In this document: positions 1 to 8,210 of the stretch, in pieces
Layout of the letters: the number at the start of each line of letters is the position of its first letter
Numbering within the stretch: the first letter of the stretch is position 1
Origin: Methanolapillus ohkumae
GTDB lineage: Archaea > Halobacteriota > Methanosarcinia > Methanosarcinales > Methanosarcinaceae
Assembly (NCBI RefSeq): GCF_032594355.1
Contig: NZ_CP131061.1
Location: forward strand, 1,674,001 to 1,738,000
Direction of reading: 5' to 3'
DNA length: 64,000 nt
Translations under genes and position numbers: made by a program
Notes under the pieces: model-generated
Told to the model about the DNA's origin: nothing
Seen by the model: only the letters and a program-made list of their open reading frames with translations
The model's database searches: none

Positions 1-116
1 ATAAAGATGATAAAAACAAAAAAATAAAAAACAAATGAACAATAAATATCTTTTTTGCTCGGCTTGGATTGAACAAATTAGATAGTTTATTTTCATTCTC
101 TTTTTTTGCTTAAAAA

Positions 117-785
117 TTATAACTCATTGTTTGAATCATAATCTGAAACAAATCGTTCCCTTGTGGAAATTTTTTGATTTTTATAGGCATTCAATGTATC
201 TTGGTATTCAGTTGTGTTTTGAATACTATCTAAATCAGTATTCATTGTTGATTTGATTTCAATATTGGAACCGGGTCCCGTGACTAAAAGTGAACCATCT
301 GGTTGTGCATAAGCATAGAAGATATAAACTTTACCAACTTCTGGCAAAAAATCGTCTTCTAACACTGAATAATAACGTTTATTCTGACTGATTCCTCCTT
401 CTTTAAGAATGGGGATTGATTGATATTGAATAAGATTTCCTTTCATATTTTCAAGAACGGTAATTGAATAATTTGTAAATGGTTCTTTTACTTCTTTTCC
501 AACAATCTTTCCACGTTCTTCCGTTTCAATCATAATTGGATATTTATACTCGGTTTCAATAACCTTATCAATTTTCCCGATAAAGATATAATCTGCATGA
601 CCTGCACGTTCTTCTGAATTGTAAACATCAAATACATAGGAACCGCGACTATAATAAAGTGGAATTTCAGTGTCATCTATTTTGTTGGCATTGTAATAAG
701 TCATTGCACATAATGCAAATAGAAAAATTGCTCCAATTGCAAATATAGAAAATATTGTTTTCTTATGAAGAATTATTTTTTTCAT
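117..785 (-). CDS. Small membrane-anchored extracytoplasmic protein
   Basis: A 222-residue protein with a basic N-terminus and one hydrophobic segment at about residues 9-29 (signal anchor or signal peptide). The rest is predicted outside the cell. A pattern shared with other proteins of this window is visible: an ADYIFIGKI strand near residue 65, a YSITVLENMKGN segment near 107, and GKVYIFYAY near 152 (general form: ADxVxxGxV, then VxExxKG, then GxxYLLF). The start ATG is preceded by GGGTG. The gene begins 12 bp after the stop of the metalloprotease gene 798-1304, so the two probably share a transcript. In the neighbouring locus 4301-5540 a protease domain and this type of domain are fused in one protein, which suggests a joint role at the cell surface. 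The molecular function is unknown. Confidence 0.75.
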   Translation of the reverse strand: MKKIILHKKTIFSIFAIGAIFLFALCAMTYYNANKIDDTEIPLYYSRGSYVFDVYNSEERAGHADYIFIGKIDKVIETEYKYPIMIETEERGKIVGKEVKEPFTNYSITVLENMKGNLIQYQSIPILKEGGISQNKRYYSVLEDDFLPEVGKVYIFYAYAQPDGSLLVTGPGSNIEIKSTMNTDLDSIQNTTEYQDTLNAYKNQKISTRERFVSDYDSNNEL

Positions 786-797
786 GGATTTACACCC

Positions 798-1304
798 TTA
801 ATAATTTGAGTAAGCTGCATCATAAGATGCTTTGTCGTTTGCAGATAATGTGCATACAGATGTTACTTGAGAATGCATAACATCACCTTGCTGATTGTGA
901 TCTAGCCCTAGTGCATGCCCTAATTCATGAGTACAAACATTTTTCCGAACATTTGTATTAAAATCGACCATATAATATTTATTAAATTTCAATGTTCCAC
1001 TTGAAGATGTAACACCAGCTTTACCATCGACTGCTGAATAATCTGAAATTGTAACATCTTTAAGGTTTAACACACTATCTTTCCTGATAACTCCTGATTT
1101 GTAATTGTTCCAAGTTGTAACAGAAGAGTTAAATTCTGATTGATATGCAGTGCTGCCACCCCAATCGAGATGTTTGCCAGAATCAACCAAGTCCCAGTTT
1201 TGAAGAACAACAGTAGCCCCAAAAGTCGGAGCAACCATCGAAATCATAAAAGTTAACAATAATAGTACCAAAATAATTTGATGATAATTTTGCTTATAGT
1301 TCAT
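798..1304 (-). CDS. Secreted metzincin-type zinc metalloprotease
   Basis: A 168-residue protein with an N-terminal hydrophobic signal at about residues 9-30. Zinc ligands are in HELGHALGLDH (His126, Glu127, His130, His136), followed by a Met-turn-like DVMHS (Met143). This HExxHxxGxxH plus Met-turn arrangement is the hallmark of metzincins such as matrixins. The protein is close to the minimum size for a catalytic domain and lacks an obvious propeptide, so it may be a compact secreted protease or an immunity-free surface enzyme. AGGAGAT stands a few bases before the ATG. The upstream 180 bp are homologous to the upstream region of the broken protease gene 4301-5540, so the two arose by duplication. 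The gene 117-785 follows after 12 bp. The substrate is unknown. Confidence 0.8.
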   Translation of the reverse strand: MNYKQNYHQIILVLLLLTFMISMVAPTFGATVVLQNWDLVDSGKHLDWGGSTAYQSEFNSSVTTWNNYKSGVIRKDSVLNLKDVTISDYSAVDGKAGVTSSSGTLKFNKYYMVDFNTNVRKNVCTHELGHALGLDHNQQGDVMHSQVTSVCTLSANDKASYDAAYSNY

Positions 1305-1315
1305 ATTTATCTCCT

Positions 1316-1500
1316 ATTCATTTTATTTAAAGTTAAACATTTATTTAATATACTTTAAAATCAAGATAGGAGTGAATTTTCGGTATGCCCTGAAAAATTC
1401 ACTCACCATCATAAAATGATTCATTGCCAATTACGACTTGACAATAATTCAGGTGGTGAGTCCTCTTTTTTATAGAAAAAATTTCACTAATTTCACTATT
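1316..1500 (-). promoter_or_regulatory. Protease upstream element, copy 1 (promoter plus hairpin)
   Basis: This stretch is strongly similar to 5552-5730, upstream of the second protease gene. Reading on the minus strand it holds the end of a possible decayed reading frame (…NESFYDGE stop), then a perfect inverted repeat with arms 1394-1404 and 1370-1380 (11 bp) and a 13-nt loop. A TATA-like box (TATATTAAATAAA, about 1339-1352) and a Shine-Dalgarno AGGAGAT follow. In copy 2 the stem is GAGTGAATTC/GAATTCACTC with a different 13-nt loop, so stem pairing is kept while sequence changes. It may be the terminator of a lost upstream gene or an operator close to the TATA box. Confidence 0.55.
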
Positions 1501-1586
1501 TACAACTAGAATCGGAGTGTTTTTTACTGCATATTTTTGAGAATAATGATCAACAATATTTTTTTTCAAAAGAAGGCATTTCCGCC

Positions 1587-2246
1587 TCAATGATTTACAA
1601 AACGAATAAAATATTTATTTTCAAACAAAGGTTTAAAAAAACCAAAAAATGAATGATAACGACTTTCCTTGAGTTGATATTTATCATCCGTCCCCATGAC
1701 AATATTGAGACAGCCGTTTACAAAAACAATCGGAACATCCTCGATTCCTTCTTCAATTGCATATTTTTCAATGACTTGTTTCATATTTTCGATGTCTTGA
1801 GATGTTTTTAAATCCGCTACATTCGGATTTAAATAAACCATAAGAAAGCCATTGATGCCGGCCGAATAACCGCAAATCGGACCACCATTTACAGCCAGAT
1901 ATTTTTCAAATGCTTGATCTTGCTGAATGGATCTTGAGATTCTTTGTAAGGAAAGACCCCAATCATAAGCGTCTTCTCCGGTTTTGAGCGGAACGGTTCC
2001 GTAAGAAGCAAGAGCACTTTGTGATTTTGAAACCTGTTCAAAGTATTCCGGATTTGTCGGCGGCGTTTGATCGACAGATTTTTGGATTTCACTATCGTTA
2101 AGAGGCATTTCTGTGAAAACACGAATATCTTCAACTCCTCTAACATCTTCTTTTGCAAAACAAATGCAGGTCATTCCAAAGAAGATAAGGAAAAGAACCA
2201 AGAGAAAGCAGATTGTTTTTTCACTTTGATTGAAGAGTCCTGTCAT
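1587..2246 (-). CDS. Membrane-anchored protein, paralogue of the downstream-numbered neighbour
   Basis: A 219-residue protein with a hydrophobic segment at about residues 11-31 (signal or anchor). I do not recognise a named family. The C-terminal half (about residues 105-180) matches the protein of 2301-2954: both have an Ile-rich helix before an FxxYL motif, a GFxxxxLxP/D stretch, then YAxEEGIEDVPIVFV (here) or YAKKEGVEEIPVIFI (neighbour). The two are therefore tandem paralogues. The DVPIVFV-type ending resembles small exported proteins seen repeatedly in Methanosarcina-like genomes, but that is from general memory and not searched. A purine-rich GGAG lies upstream of the ATG. Confidence 0.7.
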   Translation of the reverse strand: MTGLFNQSEKTICFLLVLFLIFFGMTCICFAKEDVRGVEDIRVFTEMPLNDSEIQKSVDQTPPTNPEYFEQVSKSQSALASYGTVPLKTGEDAYDWGLSLQRISRSIQQDQAFEKYLAVNGGPICGYSAGINGFLMVYLNPNVADLKTSQDIENMKQVIEKYAIEEGIEDVPIVFVNGCLNIVMGTDDKYQLKESRYHSFFGFFKPLFENKYFIRFVNH

Positions 2247-2300
2247 TTGAGATTTCTCCGATTGAGATTGAAAAAATAAAAATGAGATTTAGAAATTATT

Positions 2301-2954
2301 TTAATGATTTATTTTTGATTTTAAGTAGCTGCTAAGTGTGTAATGTTTTTCAACAGAAACAATAAAACATACTTTTTCATCTGTAATCAAACTTGAAGGT
2401 GTTTCTGTGATAAAGATAACCGGGATTTCTTCGACTCCTTCTTTTTTTGCATATGCATCCACAATTTGATAGATATTTTCCATGTCATCCTTTGATGTTT
2501 GTGAATCAAGTATTATTGTCACAAAACCGTAATAATTTACATTATGACTAAATAAGGAACCTTTGTTTTTGATCAAATACGTGTTGAAATGTTGGTCTCC
2601 CTTCAATGATTGATCTATTTTTTGGATGGAATTCCACCAATTTTGGACATCTTCCAGTACTATGGAAATGAAAGTACCATCGTAAGAGGAAGGAGCTGAA
2701 ACTTCAACATAAACTGGAGGGAAAGAAGGAAAGCAACCATAAACTTCAAGATTGTGTTCATTGCCTGACATGCTTTCAAACCTGTTTTGACCTTTGCCCC
2801 ATGTATAAAACATCATTTTACCCGTGTCATTGAGTGAACAGGGCCATTCCTTTTCAATTGCGGTCCAGCCATGAATTTGTAAAAAAAGAAGTCCTGCTAA
2901 AATAATAATAGCAAGAAGAACAAATAAAAAAATATATTTTGGATTTAGTTTCAT
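2301..2954 (-). CDS. Membrane-anchored protein, tandem paralogue
   Basis: I chose the ATG at 2954 (217 residues) over one 14 codons upstream, because AGGTGAT lies three bases before it and the encoded N-terminus then begins directly with a basic residue and a hydrophobic anchor (about residues 7-26). The C-terminal half shares the pattern of gene 1587-2246: a long helix before FNTYL, a GFVTIILD strand, a helix, then EGVEEIPVIFI. The remainder is unique. It is probably an extracytoplasmic domain held on the membrane. Function is unknown. Confidence 0.7.
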   Translation of the reverse strand: MKLNPKYIFLFVLLAIIILAGLLFLQIHGWTAIEKEWPCSLNDTGKMMFYTWGKGQNRFESMSGNEHNLEVYGCFPSFPPVYVEVSAPSSYDGTFISIVLEDVQNWWNSIQKIDQSLKGDQHFNTYLIKNKGSLFSHNVNYYGFVTIILDSQTSKDDMENIYQIVDAYAKKEGVEEIPVIFITETPSSLITDEKVCFIVSVEKHYTLSSYLKSKINH

Positions 2955-3045
2955 GATATCACCTATAAAAAATAAAAAACAATTGGATTTTTTCACTTTT
3001 TAAATTATGACCATTTTAAAGAAATAATGTCTCAATATTATATAT

Positions 3046-4248
3046 TCAACGAATGGAATAGATTCCGGCCGGCATAACTTTGTAAGAGCCGTCCGATTCG
3101 TCCAAATACAATAAATACCGGTCTCCTTTTTTAAAATCCCAGGCCGTCGGCATTTCCAAATCATTTGTAAAATAAAGTTTTGTCCCATCGTAATTGCCGG
3201 CATAAACCTCAACGGAAATGGCCTTATTGACCGGTCCTTTGATTTGTTCGTCCACCGTAAAAACCACATCGGACATGAGAATCAAGCCGGATTCCGTTTT
3301 ATCTTGAAGTAAAATTTTGGATGCTTCCTCTTTGACCGTGCCATAAAATACAAAATCCGAATGAACAATTAAATCGGTTGCAACTTCGTGAGCGGACGGA
3401 AAAGAAGGAACGGCAGGGGCAATATTCGATTTGGATTGAAGGGATGTATTGGTTGTTGCATTACCCGGTGAGGAGCCTGTTAAAGAGCCTGTTGAAGAGT
3501 TTATTGAAGAGCTCGTTGTGGAAAATGTAAAATCTTTTTGAATCAAAGAAAGAGTTTCTTTGGAGATTCCCGACAGTCCGGCGGAAGAAAATTGCCCGAG
3601 TTTTTTATGAGACGGATTGAGTCCGTATGTGGTCGGGTCCATGCGTGATGACAAAATAAAATCCTGACCGGGCCGAGATTCCAACAATCCGATTGGCAAA
3701 GAATGATACAATTCTTCGTAGGTGACCGATTCATTCAAAGCGTTCACCTAAGTTCCGTTTTGGCAGCGGATTTGACCGCGCGGTGTCATAATCAGATAAT
3801 GCATTGGGCCGACATCTTTTGTTACACCGGGGTCTTCAATCAAATAGAAAACGAAAAAGTCTCCCCAATTATAATTGTCATAAAAATTGTGGTCAAATAT
3901 GCGAATAACAGCAAAATCCGAAATGGACGAGCCTTGATAACATTGGTTCACCAGAATGGTCACATCTGAATAAGAAGATCCGCCGGAAATAAAATCGTGG
4001 GAAGAAATTTCGGGAGACGTTGAAGTGGACTTGTTGATCGGAATCGGGTCCGCTACATGAATGACAACGCCGGAAAGAACCACATCGCTTTTTTGGCTCA
4101 ATTCAGGATACGTGATATTTGAAAAAGTATACGAATAAACCGGTGAATCGGAACCATTCGGATTCAAAGATTGATAATAAACAATTCCGAGAAGAACAAG
4201 CAATAAACAGCCGAGAAAGACAATAATAGTAACTTGCTTTTGATTCAT
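3046..4248 (-). CDS. Two-domain surface protein interrupted by one in-frame TAG
   Basis: Two reading frames lie head to tail in the same phase, separated only by TAG at 3748-3750: residues 1-166 (4248 to 3751) and 233 further codons (3747 to 3046). The first part has AGGTGA before its ATG, an anchor at about residues 7-26 and a surface domain (SDVVLSGVV, then GDFFVFYLIED). The second part has a Ser/Thr/Asn-rich linker and a second copy of that domain (SDFVFYGTV, then GDRYLLYLDE). The TAG sits inside a conserved tail: GQIRCQNGT-TAG-VNALNES here against GQIYVKSNGVAMNALGET in gene 4301-5540. So it interrupts one protein and does not separate two genes. It is either a pyrrolysine codon (400 residues read through) or a nonsense mutation. 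Confidence 0.65.
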
Positions 4249-4300
4249 GTTTTCACCTTAAAGTATTATATAATAAAAGAGGGGTATTCCCCTCTAAAAA

Positions 4301-5540
4301 TTAATTCGCCGTCGCAAATAGAGACAGAATATCTTTTTGGATGTCGACAGTCTCACCCAAGGCATTCATTGCTACACCATTGCTTTTAACATAAATTTGT
4401 CCTTGTTCATTTAATTCAAAATAATGTTCAGGTTCATTTTTTGATGTCAATGGTATAGTATCTTTATTCAAAAACAAAATCACTTCTTGTCCTTTTTGAT
4501 AATCTGGCGTCATCGTTCTACATCGAGTATTTTCAATGACTCCTCCAATTTTTCGAACATGAATTTCATTCTGTTCGTTATTCAATTTTCCCTTGTAAAC
4601 ATCATCAATTTCAATGATAACGTCATGGAAAATGTAATAATCAGAATCTTCAGAAGAGGGAGCTTGACCATCTGGAGTATTCCACAAAGCTGGTAAGATT
4701 TCCCTAACCTTTCCGTGAATAACGAAATCTGAAAAATCATCCATCATCTCTGTTTGAATAGGCGCATAATCTGTGATAATTAGAATTTCAGTTTCATACA
4801 TTTCGTCTGAAATGATTTCAAATTCAGATGATAATGCTCTATTGTTTTGAAGGCTTTTTGCTAAAATTTTATTATAAATTTCACGCAAATCGCTTTCATC
4901 GTTTGGAGCGGGATTGGCAAGCGTCCTGATTGCTCCAGGATACATGACACATGATTCATAGAATGTTTGTTTAGGGGTATGACTTAAACCGACACAATGA
5001 CCAATTTCATGAAATGCAATACTCTTAACATCATATCTGCCCCAATTTTTTATTGTTCCATTGGGATATGAAGTTGGCTTTTCCATTGTTCCGTTTGTAC
5101 TGAAGTTGTGATTGGTGTTAAAAGTAACTCGAGTACTGTCGATATATGTTCTACCACTTACTGTTTTTTGTGTGTAACTCGTCTGAGCTATTGCACTTTG
5201 GGCTGGTAAAGAACCTTTATTAAAAGAAATCTAAAAAAATGTACAAAATGAGGTATTAAAATGGTCAAGCTGGTAAAGAACCTTTATTAAAAGAAATCCC
5301 AACACTTTGGTTGTAAGTACTTGAATTGGAAAAAGAAAGTTTTCGCGCATTAATTTGACTGTAATATCCCCATGTATTTGCTGCAGCCATAATTTCAGTT
5401 TTCCAAGTGCTATTATAATCACCTGAAAAACTCACATTGATACTGGTATTGTAAACTCCATTTGGATAAATCGGTGCAGCATTTACTGGAATTATTGATA
5501 TTAAAAACATCAAAACCAATAAGTATGGTACTACTTTCAT
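4301..5540 (-). pseudogene. Secreted metalloprotease fused to surface domain, broken by a 67-bp insertion
   Basis: From 5540 the frame encodes a signal peptide and the start of a secreted domain, but it meets TGA just after codons for GSLPA. A 29-bp sequence occurs twice in direct orientation (5202-5230 and 5269-5297) with 38 bp between. Removing one copy plus the filler (67 bp, not a multiple of three) restores one frame into the 261-codon part ending at 4301. That part has HEIGHCVGLSH zinc ligands with a Met-turn candidate CVMYP, then the DFVIHGKV…GQEVILFLN surface domain. The intact protein would be a protease-surface-domain fusion of about 390 residues. AGGAGAT precedes the ATG. It could be a pseudogene, a reversible repeat-mediated switch, or an assembly error. 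Confidence 0.7.
5202..5297. repeat. 29-bp direct repeats flanking a 38-bp filler
   Basis: The 29-bp sequence starting GCTGGTAAAGAACC is found at 5202-5230 and identically at 5269-5297, with an unrelated AT-rich 38 bp between. The 67-bp offset shifts the reading frame of the protease gene. Recombination between the two copies would precisely delete 67 bp and restore the frame. Confidence 0.9.
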
Positions 5541-5551
5541 ATTTTATCTCC

Positions 5552-5730
5552 TATTCATTTTATACAAAGTTAAACATTTATTTAATATACTTTAAAATCA
5601 AGATAGGAGTGAATTCTACGCGAACGTTTGAATTCACTCACCATCAAAAAATGATTCATTGTCAACTTCTACTTGACAATAATCAGGTGGTGAGTCCTCT
5701 TTTTTATAGATAAAGATTTTTCACAATAGA
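5552..5730 (-). promoter_or_regulatory. Protease upstream element, copy 2 (promoter plus hairpin)
   Basis: Homologous to 1316-1500. The inverted repeat has arms 5630-5639 and 5607-5616 (10 bp, GAGTGAATTC type) with a 13-nt loop. The TATA-like TATATTAAATAAA and the AGGAGAT ribosome site are the same as in copy 1. The remnant frame upstream (NESFFDGE stop) is frameshifted by one base relative to copy 1, which supports decay of an upstream gene. Confidence 0.55.
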
Positions 5731-5989
5731 CTAACATAATTTACCCCTATAAATAATCGTAGGTTTTTTGAAACTATATTTTATAGAAATGAAGTAGTTT
5801 GTTGAACCTAAATAAGATAAATTGATTACGTTTTTTCCCAAAAAACAAGTAAATTTGTGCAATAGGCAAAAGTAAAACAGGTGCATAAGGATTTTTATAA
5901 AGATAAAAAATAATTTTTGAATAAAGATTAAAAATTTGGAAACTTAAATTGATAGAAAGCCAAAAACACTTAAGTTTATTTTTTGTTTT

Positions 5990-6057
5990 TTGAAAAAACA
6001 AACCTGAAATTAAAAAATAAAATAAAAAAAGTAAAAAAGTCAAAATAAAAAAAAATT
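5990..6057 (-). terminator. U-rich terminator of the radical SAM gene
   Basis: On the minus strand the stop codon of the radical SAM gene is followed directly by several runs of five to nine T. This is the typical archaeal U-tract terminator. No hairpin is evident. The apparent 89-codon frame across 5774-6043 is a product of this T-rich tract. Confidence 0.55.
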
Positions 6058-7399
6058 AAGGATTCAAATAATCCTCAATTTCCGATTCAAAAAAGAATTC
6101 TTTTTCCCCAAAAGCCGGCTTGAGCTGGTCAAACCAGGTCGCTTCCGGATCGTATTTCGCAAAAAATGGTTTCGCTACCCAATTCGGATTGCGGCCTTGC
6201 AAAAAGCGCAGCACGAATATTTTTTCGCCATATACCTCGCTGGTTCCGAGAATTTGAATTTTTCCGGCATGGTCGCTCATGCTGGGACCGCGGACGGTCC
6301 GGCAAATCCCGCTCACGCTTTGATACGCTTCCCGAAAAACCTGTTGGGCGCGCTCAAGCGGAACTTCAAAATAATGCTTAGCGCCAGTGTCACGCGCGAC
6401 AAACATGTAATACGGAATACAGCCGAGATCGGCTTGCCGCCGCCACATGCGTGCCCAAAGGGCGGGGTCGTTGTTGATGTGGTTGAGAACCGGAGATTGT
6501 GTCCGGATTTGTGCGTTTGTGCATAAAATCCGGTGGATGGCCTCCTTGACAGCCGGCGTTTCCATTTCTTTGGGATGATTAAAGTGCGCCATGACCGCCA
6601 AATGCTTTTCCGCGGCCACGATTTTTTCAAACAATTGAATCATGCCATCGGCATCGTTGTCGGTCGTAAACCGATACGGCCAGTGCGCCAAAGATTTAGT
6701 GCCAATCCGGATAGTTTTGATTTGCTTCATATCTTCTTCCAAAAGACGATCGACATACTTGGAAAACACATTCGTATTCATGGTCATCGGGTCGCCGCCG
6801 GTAAACAAAACGTCGGTGACATCGGGTTTGGATTTGATGTAGTCCATATACATTTCATAATTTTCCCGAATGGAAAATTTGTCTTCGCCGGCCATTTTTG
6901 AAAATTGCGGCCATCGGAAACAAAAAGAACAATAGGCGTGGCAAGTTTGCCCCGGTCCGGGAAAAAAGAGAACAGTCTCCCGATATTTATGTTGCAAGCC
7001 GGTGAGTTTAACGCCGTCTAAAACCGGCATGTTGTGGGATTGTCCCGATGAATGCGGGTTAAGCGACATTCGGATTTGTTCCACCGCGTCGTCCAGTTTT
7101 TGGCGGACGGACGGGTCTTCCGACTTTTTAAATTCAAACAAAAGAGATTTGACCGTTTCATATTGTTCAGGCGTCAGCATGTCCCGACGCGGAAAATGAA
7201 GCGTAAACATCGCGTCGGACGACACATTGTCCCAGTCGATTAATTCATGAGCGGCATAATTATTTGTTTTAAATGGCAAAACTTGGCCGACCACCTCGAC
7301 TGCTTCCAAGTCTTCTTCGGATAAGTGCCGTATTTCATCCAAATCATTAAAATTACGTAATGTATAGGCTTGATATGCCTTTTTGTTTTTTGAGTCCAT
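6056..7399 (-). CDS. KamA-family radical SAM enzyme (lysine 2,3-aminomutase-like)
   Basis: The start at 7399 is chosen because AAAGGAGGT lies just before that ATG; a frame open 19 codons further upstream lacks such a site. The 447-residue protein has a radical SAM CX3CX2C cluster motif (CHAYCSFC), a downstream GGDP motif (FTGGDPM), and near the C-terminus an AGKI motif at the place where lysine aminomutases carry the PLP-binding lysine. The whole is collinear with lysine 2,3-aminomutase. The residues after the cluster motif (FRWPQF) differ from classical KamA (CTRRR type), so the substrate may not be lysine. No beta-lysine acetyltransferase (ablB) lies nearby, so an osmolyte role is not supported by context. 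The gene stands alone, followed by a U-rich tract. Confidence 0.82.
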   Translation of the reverse strand: MDSKNKKAYQAYTLRNFNDLDEIRHLSEEDLEAVEVVGQVLPFKTNNYAAHELIDWDNVSSDAMFTLHFPRRDMLTPEQYETVKSLLFEFKKSEDPSVRQKLDDAVEQIRMSLNPHSSGQSHNMPVLDGVKLTGLQHKYRETVLFFPGPGQTCHAYCSFCFRWPQFSKMAGEDKFSIRENYEMYMDYIKSKPDVTDVLFTGGDPMTMNTNVFSKYVDRLLEEDMKQIKTIRIGTKSLAHWPYRFTTDNDADGMIQLFEKIVAAEKHLAVMAHFNHPKEMETPAVKEAIHRILCTNAQIRTQSPVLNHINNDPALWARMWRRQADLGCIPYYMFVARDTGAKHYFEVPLERAQQVFREAYQSVSGICRTVRGPSMSDHAGKIQILGTSEVYGEKIFVLRFLQGRNPNWVAKPFFAKYDPEATWFDQLKPAFGEKEFFFESEIEDYLNP

Positions 7400-7671
7400 C
7401 GATTGACCTCCTTTCATCTTCATCGAAATTTCAAACGCTTCATCTTTAAAGCTCACCTTTTATAAGTTTTACGAAATCTTTCAAAAAAAAGAAGACAAGA
7501 AATAAATTGAAAAGGAGGGTGCTTTGACATTAAAATTTATATTTTCATAAAATATTTAAATATGAAAGTGAAAATGAAATGTAAAAATAAATGTAAAAAT
7601 AAGAGATTTTAAAAATCAAAACTTTAAAAAAACAAATTTTTAAAAAAACAAATTTTTAAAAAATTAAAAAT

Positions 7672-7693
7672 GAAGCTTCTTAAAAGAAGCTTC
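7672..7693. repeat. Perfect palindromic hairpin
   Basis: Arms GAAGCTTCTT and AAGAAGCTTC (10 bp) flank AA. It lies 270 bp upstream of the radical SAM gene in the 800-bp spacer 7400-8210. It could form a hairpin on either strand. No gene end is close enough to make it a clear terminator. An operator or transcript-stabilising role is possible but unsupported. Confidence 0.6.
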
Positions 7694-7850
7694 TGAGGAA
7701 AGCCGCTTAAAAATGAAAAGAAACCCCGTTTAAATATAAACGATTTTATTTTTCATTTTTACTGTTTTTCTTTCATTACGTTTTTCGTGATTTTATGGTT
7801 GTTGTGGTTGTTTTTATTTTTTGTATTTTTTATTTGTTTTTTATATTTTT

Positions 7851-8096
7851 TTGTTTTGATTGTTTTTGTTTTGATTGTTTTTTTGTTTTGATTGTTTTTT
7901 TGTTTTGATTGTTTTTGTTTTGATTGTTTTTTTGTTTTGATTGTTTTTGTTTTGATTGTTTTTTTGTTTTGATTGTTTTTTTGTTTTGATTGTTTTTTTG
8001 TTTTGATTGTTTTTTTGTTTTGATTGTTTTTGTTTTGATTGTTTTTGTTTTGATTGTTTTTGTTTTGATTGTTTTTTTGTTTTGTTTGGTTTTTTG
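7851..8096. repeat. T-rich minisatellite, 15/17-bp units
   Basis: About fifteen units of GTTTTGATTGTTTTT, with two-base length variants due to T-run length, follow each other. The short frames across it are artefacts of the repeat. It occupies most of the spacer between the radical SAM gene and gene 8211-9122. No coding potential is seen. Confidence 0.9.
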
Positions 8097-8210
8097 TTTT
8101 TTTAATATTTCGCTTTGTTCGCTATTGTTTTCTATTTTTTGTTTTTGTTTTTATATTACGGATTTTGTCGGAACGTAAAAGATGTGAGTGTTTTACTCAA
8201 TCATGCCGAT

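Noticed and set aside
1399..1590. 63-codon frame on the minus strand
   Set aside because: It starts at a TTG and its C-terminal part is found frameshifted in the duplicated copy at 5640-5720. It is at best a relic.
5774..6043. 89-codon frame on the minus strand
   Set aside because: It is composed of Phe, Leu, Lys and Tyr codons from the U-rich terminator tract after the radical SAM gene. No ribosome site or conserved feature.
7990..8178. Frames coding FVLIVFVLIVF in the T-rich minisatellite
   Set aside because: Artefact of the repeat; no start signals.
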